Program-made: the position numbers and the translations under genes | Notes under the pieces: model-generated | The model's input: the letters and a program-made list of their open reading frames with translations, nothing else | Database searches by the model: none | What the model was told of the DNA's origin: nothing | Origin: an uncultured Desulfovibrio sp. | Lineage (GTDB): Bacteria; Desulfobacterota; Desulfovibrionia; Desulfovibrionales; Desulfovibrionaceae | Assembly (NCBI GenBank): GCA_900546145.1 | Contig: URBN01000001.1 | Location: forward strand, 132,468-196,467 | Length of the DNA stretch: 64,000 nucleotides | Direction: 5' to 3' | Shown here: positions 8,981 to 17,001 of the stretch, in pieces | How positions within the stretch are numbered: position 1 is the stretch's first letter | Layout of the letters: the number at the start of each line of letters is the position of its first letter

Positions 8981-10699
8981 CTAGGCGTCTCCGCCATTTT
9001 CTTCCGGCGCCCTGACTGTGCCGTCGGAGCCGGAATTTTCCTGGGCTGCGCCCTCGCCGGAAGCTGGCCGGGGGCCATGCCTGCGGCGTCCGGAGCGCCT
9101 GCGCCTTCTGCGCTTCTGGGCGCCATTCTGGGAGGCCTGCTGCGCGTCAGAGGGCGTCTGGTCTTGCTTTTCCTGCGCTTCTCCGTCAGAAGTGGCGGCA
9201 GGCCTTCCGCCGGCACGGCGGGGATGGCGCTGTGTGCGTTTTGCGTGGCGGTTCTCGTGCGGCTGGGGCAGGAAGTTCATGTTGAGCGTGTCATGATGGA
9301 ACGCGTCAAGAAGCATGGCCAGGAGATTCACTCCTTCGCCTGCGCTTTCATCGTCGAGCTCCTGACTGGCCAGCTCTCTGGCCATGGCCACGTAACGCTT
9401 TGAACGGGTCCTTTCCAGTCCGGTAAGGCTCCTGAAGCGGCTCTCGAGCTTTGTGAGCAGGCGGTTGGAGACTACCGCGGCCACTTCCTCATCCGTGGGG
9501 TTCTTCATCTCCATCATGTTGATATTGTAGTGCCTGGCGATGCGGTCAAGCTCCATGCGTTCCATGATGTCCACGAGGGAGATAACGGTGCCTGCGGCCC
9601 CTGCGCGGCCTGTCCGGCCGGCGCGGTGGATGTAGCTTTCGTGATCTTCCGGCGGCTCGTAGAGGAAGACATGGGAAAGGGACGGAATGTCGATGCCTCT
9701 GGCTGCCACATCAGTGGCCACGAGAAAACGAATCTGGCCTTCCCGGACCTTCGCCATGACACTTTCCCTGTGGCTCTGGGTGAGATCGGCGGAAAGCTCG
9801 TCAGCGTTGTAGCCGAATCCTCTGAGTACGCCGCAGACATAGTGTACGTTGGCTTTGGTATTGCAGAAGATGATGGCCGACGCCGGATTTTCCATCTCGA
9901 TAATCCTGATCAGGGCGCGGTCCTTGTCCATGGGGTCAACGGCGCAGAAATAATGCTGCACCTCGGCCACGTAGACTTCCTTCTGGGAGAGGGAAAGCAT
10001 GGACGGTTCGGTCATGAATTCCTGGGCGAGATTGAGGACATGCGGCGGGTAGGTGGCCGAGAAAAGATCCGTATGGATGCGGTGATCCGGGAGATACTTC
10101 TGGATCTCCTTCATATCGGGGTAGAAACCGATGGAAAGCATGCGGTCAGCTTCGTCAAAGACGAGGATACGGATGCCGGAAAGATCAAGCGAATGGCGCA
10201 GAATATGGTCCAGAATACGTCCCGGCGTGCCGATGATGAGCTGAGCGCCCCCTCTGAGCCCGTCGAGCTGTTTTTTGTAGCCCACGCCGCCGTACAGCGC
10301 GACGCAGGAGACGCCGGTTCCTTCAAAAAGGCGGGAGGCTTCGTTTTCCACCTGCAGGGCGAGCTCCCTGGTGGGCACGAGGACGAGGGTTTTGGGCCCG
10401 GCCTCGGAGCCGGAGAGAACCGGAAGCATCGGAAGAAGATAACATCCTGTTTTGCCGGATCCCGTGCGGGACTGGATCATGATGTCTCTGCCGTCCATGA
10501 GATAGGGCAGGGCGAGGGACTGTACCGGCATAAGCCTGGTCCAGCCCATTCTGGCGCACGCATCCTGCATGGACTGCGGCAGGTGGGCAAGATCCACGGG
10601 AGGCAGGGAATTTTCAGGCTGCGCGACGGAAATATTGTCCTGAAGAGTGAGAGAGCTGGTGTCTGTGGACGGAGTGTTTTGTATATTCTGTTCTGCCAT
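8981..10699 (-). CDS. DEAD-box ATP-dependent RNA helicase
   Basis: Unwinds structured RNA, probably in ribosome assembly or mRNA turnover and cold adaptation. All helicase motifs are visible in order: SRTGSGKT (Walker A), VPTREL, TPGRILDH, DEAD, SAT, IFCNTK, ATDVAARGIDI and HRAGRTGRAG. After about residue 470 the tail is basic and low complexity (runs of Arg, Gln, Ser), a likely RNA-binding extension. Overall 572 residues. The start ATG lacks an obvious Shine-Dalgarno sequence; the preceding 20 bases are pyrimidine-rich. Confidence 0.95.
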   Translation of the reverse strand: MAEQNIQNTPSTDTSSLTLQDNISVAQPENSLPPVDLAHLPQSMQDACARMGWTRLMPVQSLALPYLMDGRDIMIQSRTGSGKTGCYLLPMLPVLSGSEAGPKTLVLVPTRELALQVENEASRLFEGTGVSCVALYGGVGYKKQLDGLRGGAQLIIGTPGRILDHILRHSLDLSGIRILVFDEADRMLSIGFYPDMKEIQKYLPDHRIHTDLFSATYPPHVLNLAQEFMTEPSMLSLSQKEVYVAEVQHYFCAVDPMDKDRALIRIIEMENPASAIIFCNTKANVHYVCGVLRGFGYNADELSADLTQSHRESVMAKVREGQIRFLVATDVAARGIDIPSLSHVFLYEPPEDHESYIHRAGRTGRAGAAGTVISLVDIMERMELDRIARHYNINMMEMKNPTDEEVAAVVSNRLLTKLESRFRSLTGLERTRSKRYVAMARELASQELDDESAGEGVNLLAMLLDAFHHDTLNMNFLPQPHENRHAKRTQRHPRRAGGRPAATSDGEAQEKQDQTPSDAQQASQNGAQKRRRRRRSGRRRHGPRPASGEGAAQENSGSDGTVRAPEENGGDA

Positions 10700-10808
10700 G
10701 ATGAGTGTAAGAAAAAAGAAGGGATTATCGTACCGGCCCGTGGAAACATTGAAAAACGATGACTGTCAGGGCCGGCTGTCTGTACAGGTGTGTCGGAAGA
10801 GCGTGCCA

Positions 10809-10814
10809 TATATA
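10809..10814 (-). promoter_or_regulatory. Candidate -10 element for the DEAD-box helicase gene
   Basis: TATATA read on the minus strand, about 110 bases before the helicase start. The -35 region is weak. A long untranslated leader is common for cold-regulated helicases, but this assignment is only a suggestion. Confidence 0.35.
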
Positions 10815-10872
10815 CAGGCCTTTCGCAAGAGAAGAACCGGCCGGAACCGGAGCTGGGGCATGCGCGGAAGCT

Positions 10873-10890
10873 TTGTCACGTAATTGTCAC
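10873..10890. repeat. Direct repeat TTGTCAC x2, 11-bp period
   Basis: Two identical copies of TTGTCAC are separated by four bases, so they face the same side of the helix. They sit between the divergent helicase and hisI genes and could be a tandem regulator site. Confidence 0.5.
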
Positions 10891-10960
10891 CAGGGGGCCC
10901 TGTACAAGAGGGGATGGGGCGGAAAAAAGAGGGGGACGCGTGGTACCCGCGCGTTCGCGC

Positions 10961-10989
10961 TTGCGATACGTGCGGATAACGCTTAATTT
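10961..10989 (+). promoter_or_regulatory. Candidate sigma-70 promoter for hisI-hisG
   Basis: TTGCGA, a 17-base spacer, then TAATTT; this would start transcription about 35 bases before the hisI ATG. Confidence 0.5.
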
Positions 10990-11031
10990 TTACCCGCCCA
11001 GCGGGGTGAAGTTTTTTCTGGAGGATAGACA

Positions 11032-11421
11032 ATGCTGCCAAGCAGTGATTTCAAGCCCGATTTCAGCAAGGGGCTGATACCGGCCATAGCACAGGACAGC
11101 AAGGACGGCGAAGTGCTGATGCTTGCTTACATGAATGAAGAAGCCTGGAATAGGACGCTGGAAACCGGCGAGGCTCATTACTGGAGCCGCAGCCGTCAGA
11201 AGCTCTGGCACAAGGGCGAAACCAGCGGCAACGTTCAGAAGGTCCATTCCATTCGTCTTGACTGCGACAAGGATACCATTCTGCTTTCCGTGACGCAGAT
11301 TGGCGGCGCTGCCTGTCATACCGGAAGACGCTCCTGTTTCTTCAGAAAATGGGACGGCAAGGAAGAATCTATCTGTTCTTCTCAGGTCTTCGATCCCGAG
11401 AAGGTATACGGTAAAAAATAA
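11032..11421 (+). CDS. hisI: Phosphoribosyl-AMP cyclohydrolase
   Basis: Third step of histidine synthesis, opening the purine ring of PR-AMP. The 129-residue protein carries the family signature with metal-binding residues: WSRSRQKLWHKGETSGN, RLDCDKDT and GGAACHTGRRSCFF. It is a stand-alone HisI without the fused HisE pyrophosphatase found in enteric bacteria. GGAGG precedes the ATG. hisG follows 23 bases later, so the two form a mini-operon apart from the other his genes. Confidence 0.96.
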   Translation: MLPSSDFKPDFSKGLIPAIAQDSKDGEVLMLAYMNEEAWNRTLETGEAHYWSRSRQKLWHKGETSGNVQKVHSIRLDCDKDTILLSVTQIGGAACHTGRRSCFFRKWDGKEESICSSQVFDPEKVYGKK

Positions 11422-11444
11422 GGAAGAAAGAGGAGTAGAATATC

Positions 11445-12332
11445 ATGTCAACTGAGCCCATTCTTAAATTCGGCGTACCGAAAGGTTCCCTTGAGGAGGC
11501 CACACAGGACCTCTTCGCCCGTGCCGGCTGGAAGATTTCCCGGCACGAACGCAATTATTTCCCTGACGTGAATGATCCGGAACTGCAGCTTTCCCTGACC
11601 CGCGTACAGGAGATTGGCGGACTCGTGGCTGACGGCATCCTTGACGCCGGCATTGCTGCCCGCGACTGGATCCGCGAGATGGATCTTGAAGACAGGCTCG
11701 TCAAGGTATGCGACCTCGTCTATGCCAAGACGTCCCTGCGCCCGAGCCGCTGGGTACTCGCCGTCGCCGGCGATTCCCCGTACAGAAAGCCTGAAGACCT
11801 GGCTGGCAAGCGCATTGCCACTGAGGTGCAGAACCTCACCAGACGCTACTTCAGGGAAAAGGGCATTGACGTCGATGTTTTTTATTCCTGGGGCGCCACG
11901 GAAGCCAAGGTCGTCCAGGGGCTCGCCGACGGTATCATCGAAGTGACTGAGACGGGTACCACCATCAGGGCCCAGGGCCTGCGCATCATTGATGAGGTCA
12001 TGCTCTCCAATCCCGTGCTCGTGGCCAACGAAAAATCCTATAAGGATCCGGCCAAGCGCCATAAGCTCGAGCAGCTCAAGATGCTTCTCGAAGGCGCTCT
12101 GCGCGCCCAGAGTCTCGTTGCCATTAAGATGAATGCTCCGGCCGACAAGCTGGACGCCATTGAAAAGATGCTGCCGTCCCTGAACTCTCCCACGGTTGCT
12201 CCCCTTCAGGACAAAAAGTGGTATTCCGTTGAGACGGTTGTGAAGACGAGCGTCGTCAGGGATCTTATCCCCCAGCTCAGGGAGGCCGGTGCCGAGGGCA
12301 TCATCGAATACTCCCTGAACAAGGTCATTTAG
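11445..12332 (+). CDS. hisG: ATP phosphoribosyltransferase, long form
   Basis: First, committed step of histidine synthesis. The 295-residue length and the C-terminal ~85 residues (LNSPTVAPLQDKKWYSVETV region) identify the long HisG_L type, whose ACT-like regulatory domain senses histidine without HisZ. Typical catalytic stretches are FGVPKGSLEEATQDLF at the N terminus and EVTETGTTIRAQGLRIID. A strong ribosome-binding site (AGAGGAG) precedes ATG. Confidence 0.96.
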   Translation: MSTEPILKFGVPKGSLEEATQDLFARAGWKISRHERNYFPDVNDPELQLSLTRVQEIGGLVADGILDAGIAARDWIREMDLEDRLVKVCDLVYAKTSLRPSRWVLAVAGDSPYRKPEDLAGKRIATEVQNLTRRYFREKGIDVDVFYSWGATEAKVVQGLADGIIEVTETGTTIRAQGLRIIDEVMLSNPVLVANEKSYKDPAKRHKLEQLKMLLEGALRAQSLVAIKMNAPADKLDAIEKMLPSLNSPTVAPLQDKKWYSVETVVKTSVVRDLIPQLREAGAEGIIEYSLNKVI

Positions 12333-12359
12333 GCGGTCTGAGAACATTTTGACAGAAAG

Positions 12360-12396
12360 AGAGGCCCGGGGAGTGTTAAATCTGCGGGCCTCTTTT
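12360..12396 (+). terminator. Terminator after hisG
   Basis: AGAGGCCCG pairs with CGGGCCTCT across a 16-base loop, followed by TTTT. It ends the hisI-hisG transcript. A TTG in the downstream reading frame lies in its T-run, which argues against that TTG as a start codon. Confidence 0.85.
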
Positions 12397-12415
12397 GCGC
12401 AGAAAAGGATTGAAG

Positions 12416-13219
12416 ATGGACGGAAAAAAATCCAAAACCGATGAACTGATGGATGAGGAAAGAGCGCAGAAATATGTGGACTCCCTGCCCGTGCTCAAGG
12501 AGGGACAGACCTTCTGCTTCGACTGTAATCCCGACGTGGCCTGCTTCGGACGCTGCTGCCGGGCTCTCACCCTGCCGCTGACGCCTTATGACGTCCTGCG
12601 TCTTGTCCGCAGGCTGAAGATGCCCAGCCAGAAGTTTCTGAATATGTATACCACGATTCGTACGCTTCCCGACTCGGGCTTTCCCATTCCCATGCTCAAT
12701 ATGCGTCCCGGTCCTAACGAGGAATGCCCGTTCGTCACCCCCGGAGGCTGCGACATTTACGATGACAGGCCCGGTGCCTGCCGCTCCTACCCCCTTGGCA
12801 GGGGCACCTCTCCGTCGCCCAACGGCGTAGTTGAGACGCATTATCTCGTTCAGGAGGATCACTGCCGCGGCTTTGACGGCGGGCGTGACTGGACAGCTCA
12901 GGAATGGTTCGAACATGAGGGGCTTCTTCCCTACAACGCCTCCAACGATCGCTATATGCGCCTTGCGGCCATGGTGACAGCGTCGGGCAGGCCCCTTGAG
13001 GAAAAGCTCGCCAACCTCTGCGTGGTCTGCTGCTATCAGCTGGATAATTTCCGCCAGCTGATCGGAAAAATGAAAATTTTCGATCGCGTGAACCTGTCGG
13101 AAGAGAGAAGAAAGGCCGTCATGGAAAGTGATGAGGCGGCCCTCGACTTCGCCTTTGACTGGATCGAACTTGTTCTCTTTGGGGTAAGTGAGAATCTCAG
13201 CCCGAAGAAAGAAAAGTAG
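12416..13219 (+). CDS. YkgJ-family cysteine-cluster protein
   Basis: A 267-residue protein with the zinc/iron-chelating cysteine cluster of the YkgJ/Fli-B-like family: FDCNPDVACFGRCCR near residue 35, then ECPFV...GGCDIYDDRPGACRSYP, and later DHCRGF. The cysteines probably bind a metal or Fe-S cluster; the biochemical role is not established for the family. ATG at 12416 is preferred over an upstream TTG because AAAGGA precedes it and the TTG lies in a terminator. It is monocistronic, bounded by terminators on both sides. Confidence 0.85.
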   Translation: MDGKKSKTDELMDEERAQKYVDSLPVLKEGQTFCFDCNPDVACFGRCCRALTLPLTPYDVLRLVRRLKMPSQKFLNMYTTIRTLPDSGFPIPMLNMRPGPNEECPFVTPGGCDIYDDRPGACRSYPLGRGTSPSPNGVVETHYLVQEDHCRGFDGGRDWTAQEWFEHEGLLPYNASNDRYMRLAAMVTASGRPLEEKLANLCVVCCYQLDNFRQLIGKMKIFDRVNLSEERRKAVMESDEAALDFAFDWIELVLFGVSENLSPKKEK

Positions 13220-13273
13220 AGAAAAAATTGTCAAACTGTAAAGAAAGCTGACATTTGTCATAGGAAATTGTCA

Positions 13274-13315
13274 GGCGCTGGTGCCGCGTGGATCCGCGGA
13301 GCCAGCGCCTTTTTT
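13274..13315 (+). terminator. Terminator after the YkgJ-family gene
   Basis: GGCGCTGG / CCAGCGCC outer stem with an inner CCGCG/CGCGG helix, followed by six T residues. Confidence 0.9.
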
Positions 13316-13373
13316 GTTGTTATTCCGGAGAAAGCATACTGATTTCAAAAAGTTGAAAATAAAAAAATGTCCT

Positions 13374-13391
13374 TTGTGCAAAGAGTCACAA
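13374..13391. promoter_or_regulatory. CRP/FNR-family operator, HcpR-like
   Basis: TTGTGC-AAAGAG-TCACAA differs at one position from the palindrome TTGTGA-N6-TCACAA that I recall for HcpR, the CRP/FNR-type regulator of sulfate-reduction and nitrosative-stress genes in Desulfovibrio. It lies two bases upstream of a sigma-54 promoter element and upstream of the TSUP transporter gene. Confidence 0.6.
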
Positions 13392-13393
13392 TC

Positions 13394-13409
13394 TGGCATG
13401 CATATTGCT
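13394..13409 (+). promoter_or_regulatory. Sigma-54 promoter of the TSUP transporter gene
   Basis: TGGCATG-CATA-TTGCT matches the -24/-12 consensus TGGCAYR-N4-TTGCW, with GG and GC ten bases apart. Transcription would start near 13420, about 35 bases before the ATG. It implies activation by an enhancer-binding protein whose site I could not identify. Confidence 0.7.
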
Positions 13410-13454
13410 TATTTTTACCGCGGTAAACACAACTTAACTCCAAAGGGGGAGCTC

Positions 13455-14720
13455 ATGAGTTTCGGGAAAACCATGTATCAGATGCTGATCGCCGGATCCC
13501 AGGCATATGCCAAATGGGATCTGGAGGTCTCCACTTCCATCCTTAAAAATCACAAGAAGATGCTGTTCCTGCTGGCGCTCGCGGTGCCGATTCTGATCGT
13601 CTGCTGCGCCGAGGCCTATGACGCCCACGAGATGCTGGGCGGCAAATCGGCGTACGCGCCGGCCTTCTACACCACGACCATCTTCCTGGCCTCCATCGCC
13701 GTCGGCCTGGCCGCCGGCCTCATCACCGGCTGCATCGGTGCCGGTGGCGGCTTCATCATCACTCCTGCCCTCATGGCCGCCGGTGTCAAAGGCATCCTGG
13801 CTGTCGGCACCGACCTCTTCCACATCTTCGCCAAAGCCATTATGGGCACCACCATCCACAAGAAACTGGGCAACGTTTCCGTGAAACTCGCCCTGGCCTT
13901 CCTGGTTGGCTCCATCTGCGGCACCTTCATCGGCGGCTTCATCAACAAGAGCCTCTACGATTACAGCCCGCTGGTGTCCGATATCTTCATTTCCACCATT
14001 TACGCCCTGCTTCTCGGCTTCCTCGGCTTTTACGCCCTGTTCGATTTCCTCAAGGCTACCCGCGGCGTCAAGGTCGAGTCTGCTTCCAAGAAAGTCAATG
14101 CCAACGCCGGTATGACCGGTCTTTCCGTCAAGTTGCAGAGCCTCACCGTTCCGCCCATGATCACCTTCGATGAGGACCTGGTTCCCGGCGGCCGCCGCAT
14201 CTCCGCCTGGATTATCGCCTTCGGCGGTATCTTCGTTGGCATGCTCGCCGCCATCATGGGTGTCGGCGGCGGTTTCGTTACCTTCCCCATGTTCGTGTAC
14301 GTCTTCGGTGTCTCTTCCATGACCACTGTCGGCACTGATATTCTCCAGATCATCTTCACCGCCGGCTTCGCCGCTGTCGGTCAGTACGCCATCTACGGCT
14401 ACGTCTTCTACACCCTGGCTGTCGGCATGCTGCTCGGCTCCCTCATCGGCATTCAGGTCGGCGCTCTGACCACCAAGGTCGTCAAGGGCGTGCATATCCG
14501 CGGTTTCTACGCCATGTCCATCATCGCCGGCTTCATCAACCGCGCCAGCGTCCTTCCCAAGAAGCTCGTGGAAATGGAAGTGCTCGACTGGTCACACTCG
14601 CTGGTGAACATCATCGAGGAGGTTGGCAACGTGGTCTTCTGGGCCGTCGTCGCCTTCTTCGGAATCTGGGTGTTCAGCAAGTTCGTTCTCAACCTTGGAA
14701 AGCTGAGAGGGGAGGCCTAA
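13455..14720 (+). CDS. TauE/SafE (TSUP) family membrane transporter
   Basis: A 421-residue polytopic membrane protein of the sulfite/sulfate/organosulfonate exporter-type family. Two halves carry the repeated Gly-rich TSUP motif: GCIGAGGGFIITPALMAAGV and MGVGGGFVTFPMFVYVFGVSS, each followed by VGTD. Substrate is inferred, not seen; a sulfur oxyanion is plausible in a sulfate reducer. The frame runs upstream, but ATG at 13455 follows AAAGGGGGAG and the sigma-54 signal. Codons end heavily in C (GGC, ATC, TTC, GCC), which suggests high expression. The partner gene starts one base after its stop. Confidence 0.9.
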   Translation: MSFGKTMYQMLIAGSQAYAKWDLEVSTSILKNHKKMLFLLALAVPILIVCCAEAYDAHEMLGGKSAYAPAFYTTTIFLASIAVGLAAGLITGCIGAGGGFIITPALMAAGVKGILAVGTDLFHIFAKAIMGTTIHKKLGNVSVKLALAFLVGSICGTFIGGFINKSLYDYSPLVSDIFISTIYALLLGFLGFYALFDFLKATRGVKVESASKKVNANAGMTGLSVKLQSLTVPPMITFDEDLVPGGRRISAWIIAFGGIFVGMLAAIMGVGGGFVTFPMFVYVFGVSSMTTVGTDILQIIFTAGFAAVGQYAIYGYVFYTLAVGMLLGSLIGIQVGALTTKVVKGVHIRGFYAMSIIAGFINRASVLPKKLVEMEVLDWSHSLVNIIEEVGNVVFWAVVAFFGIWVFSKFVLNLGKLRGEA

Positions 14721-14721
14721 G

Positions 14722-15498
14722 ATGCTCGTTCGTCAGAAGAAAAACTTTATCCGCGGCGTCCTCATGCTGGGCACCTTTGCCCTGCTGTTCGTCTTCCTTC
14801 TTTTCCCCGTCCTTCACGATGAGTACAATCGTCCGCTGACGGGCCTCCAGTTCGCTGATAACGTCTTCAACGAACTTTCCAAGGGATCTTCCAACTTCAT
14901 TCCCATGTGCCGCGCGGAAGTGAAGAAAATGGAAGGCCGGAATATCGACATCAACGTGGCGTTCACCAAGAAGCCTGAACTGAAGGATATGGCCGTCAAC
15001 GTGCTGACCAAAGCCGGCGCCAAGGCGGAAATCAAGGGTGACCGCCTGTACGTCTCCGGCGATCTCGGCGCCATCCTCGGCAGTGCCACGGATATGAGCG
15101 AAAAGCTCTACAACAATGACGCCAAGGCCGTTGTAGCCATGTACGGCCTCAATCCCGCTGATGCCCAGGTGCAGGCCGGCGGCAACGCAGAGGAAGCCAT
15201 TGCCCTTAAGGCCGCCCGCGCGTGGTGGTATTCCCTCTCCCCGGCCATCAAGGCACTGCAGAAGCAGGACAAGGTCGCTGAAGCCAAGGCTGTTGACCAG
15301 ATTATGCGCCGCGCCATCGAGCCCGGCAACAACTTCTACAGCCTCAATGGCGCCAAGGTTAAGGACCACGTTGTGCTCCTGACCCTGATGCTGGTCTTCT
15401 ACCTGCTCTACACCCTCTGGTACGGCTTCAGTATCTTCGAACTCTTTGAAGGTATCGGCCTGGCCATGACCAAGTCCAAGACGAAGTCCGAGAGCTAG
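14722..15498 (+). CDS. Membrane-anchored partner protein of the TSUP transporter
   Basis: I do not recognise a named family. The 258 residues start with a cytoplasmic Lys/Arg patch and a transmembrane helix (about 13-32). A ~170-residue soluble, probably periplasmic domain follows, with alternating charged helices and no cysteine pair beyond one Cys. Near 215-240 a second hydrophobic helix (DHVVLLTLMLVFYLLYTLWYGF-like) leads to a Lys/Ser-rich tail. It begins one base after the transporter stop and shares its C-ended codon bias, so it is probably a subunit or accessory factor of that transporter. Confidence 0.75.
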   Translation: MLVRQKKNFIRGVLMLGTFALLFVFLLFPVLHDEYNRPLTGLQFADNVFNELSKGSSNFIPMCRAEVKKMEGRNIDINVAFTKKPELKDMAVNVLTKAGAKAEIKGDRLYVSGDLGAILGSATDMSEKLYNNDAKAVVAMYGLNPADAQVQAGGNAEEAIALKAARAWWYSLSPAIKALQKQDKVAEAKAVDQIMRRAIEPGNNFYSLNGAKVKDHVVLLTLMLVFYLLYTLWYGFSIFELFEGIGLAMTKSKTKSES

Positions 15499-15542
15499 TT
15501 TTTCCCGAACTCCATGCAGCTGTCGGCCGGTGCTGACAGCAG

Positions 15543-15575
15543 GCCCCCGGGGAGTGGTTCCCCGGGGGCTTTTTT
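15543..15575 (+). terminator. Strong terminator of the TSUP unit
   Basis: A perfect ten-base stem GCCCCCGGGG / CCCCGGGGGC with a seven-base loop and six T residues. A second small hairpin (GCTGTC / GACAGC, 15519-15540) precedes it. Confidence 0.95.
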
Positions 15576-15641
15576 GTGCGCCAGGCATGGGAATGAAGCC
15601 GCGGAAACAGCGGGAAGAAGCGGAGGCCGCCGTTCTGGCGT

Positions 15642-15671
15642 TTGACATCATCAAGCCCACCTGCGTATAAA
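15642..15671 (+). promoter_or_regulatory. Sigma-70 promoter of tyrS
   Basis: TTGACA, 18-base spacer, TATAAA. Predicted leader is about 55 bases; I see no T-box. Confidence 0.75.
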
Positions 15672-15731
15672 AATACGACCAGATATATTTTGGCACTGTG
15701 CCTGATTCATCCATAGAAGGATTTGAAATCG

Positions 15732-16928
15732 ATGATAGATGTAGACAAGCAGATGGCCCTCATCAAGAGAGGCGCTGCGGAGATTATTGACGAGGGCGAG
15801 CTCAGAAAAAAACTTTCCCGCGGAACTCCTCTCAAAGTGAAGGTCGGCTTCGACCCCACGGCCCCGGATCTGCACCTCGGCCATACCGTGATTATGCAGA
15901 AAATGCGTCATTTTCAGGAACTGGGACATACCATCGTGTTCCTCATTGGCGATTTCACCGGCCGCATCGGCGATCCTTCCGGCCGTTCCGTCACGAGGCC
16001 TCCGCTCACGGAGGAACAGGTCCAGGCCAATGCCCAGACCTATAAGGATCAGATTTTCAAGATCCTGGATCCTGAGAAGACCATCGTGGAATTCAACTCC
16101 CACTGGCTGGGCAAATTCACCGCTGCGGACTTCATCCGCCTGGCTTCCAGCTACACGGTTGCCCGAATCCTTGAGCGCGACGATTTCGCCAAGCGTTTTG
16201 CTGAAAACAGGCCCATCGCCATTCATGAATTTCTGTATCCCCTCTGTCAGGGCTATGACTCCGTGGCGCTTCACTGTGACGTGGAAATGGGCGGCACAGA
16301 CCAGAAGTTCAACCTCCTGGTGGGCCGTAACCTGCAGCAGCATTACGGACAGGAACCCCAGTGCATCCTGACCATGCCCCTGCTTGTAGGGCTGGACGGC
16401 GTGCACAAGATGAGCAAATCCCTTGGCAACTACGTGGGCATCACTGAGGAACCGAGCTCCATGTTTGGCAAGCTCATGAGCATTTCCGATGAACTCATGT
16501 GGAATTATTATGAGCTGCTCTCCTCACGGAGCATGGACGACATCAACGCTATGAAGGCCGCTGTGGAAAACGGCTCCCTGCATCCCAAAACGGCCAAGGA
16601 AGATCTTGCCGAGGAAATCGTGGCCCGCTTCCATGGCGAAAAGGCTGGCGCCGAAGCCCGTCAGGGATTCAATGCCGTGTTCGCCGGCGGTGCCGTTCCG
16701 GATGACGCTCCTGAAGGTGAGTGCACCAGCGGCGAGGACAGCCTGCCCGCCGTCATCCTGGCCAAATTCGGCCTGGCCAAGAGCCGAAGCGAAGCACGCC
16801 GCAAAATCGCCGAAGGCGGTTTCTACGTGGATGGGAACCGGGTAACGGACGACAAGACGCCTCTGGCACCCGGAACGTATGTCATCAAGTTCGGGAAGAA
16901 GCACTTCCTGAAACTGACGGTGAAATAA
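15732..16928 (+). CDS. tyrS: Tyrosyl-tRNA synthetase
   Basis: Charges tRNA-Tyr. Class I motifs are visible: HLGH (HIGH variant) in PTAPDLHLGHTVIMQK and KMSKS in GVHKMSKSLGNYVG. A C-terminal S4 RNA-binding domain covers roughly the last 70 residues (LAKSRSEARRKIAEGGFYVDG). ATG at 15732 gives 398 residues with AAGGA ten bases upstream; an in-frame TTG three codons earlier is too close to that site. This is the TyrRS subtype with HLGH and about 400 residues (TyrZ-like). Confidence 0.96.
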   Translation: MIDVDKQMALIKRGAAEIIDEGELRKKLSRGTPLKVKVGFDPTAPDLHLGHTVIMQKMRHFQELGHTIVFLIGDFTGRIGDPSGRSVTRPPLTEEQVQANAQTYKDQIFKILDPEKTIVEFNSHWLGKFTAADFIRLASSYTVARILERDDFAKRFAENRPIAIHEFLYPLCQGYDSVALHCDVEMGGTDQKFNLLVGRNLQQHYGQEPQCILTMPLLVGLDGVHKMSKSLGNYVGITEEPSSMFGKLMSISDELMWNYYELLSSRSMDDINAMKAAVENGSLHPKTAKEDLAEEIVARFHGEKAGAEARQGFNAVFAGGAVPDDAPEGECTSGEDSLPAVILAKFGLAKSRSEARRKIAEGGFYVDGNRVTDDKTPLAPGTYVIKFGKKHFLKLTVK

Positions 16929-16943
16929 GAAAAAGAGCAACAG

Positions 16944-16975
16944 AATGGCGCCTTCCGGGGCGCCATTCCTGTTTC
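16944..16975 (+). terminator. Weak terminator-like hairpin after tyrS
   Basis: Perfect stem AATGGCGCC / GGCGCCATT with a six-base loop but only CCTGTTTC after it, so termination may be partial and the next gene may be read through. Confidence 0.55.
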
Positions 16976-17001
16976 AGACCCCTCATTTTCGGGAGGACAG
17001 C

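Noticed and set aside
13226..13273. Several TGTCA copies between the YkgJ gene and its terminator
   Set aside because: They lie after the coding region and before a terminator with irregular spacing; likely chance in A/T-rich DNA.
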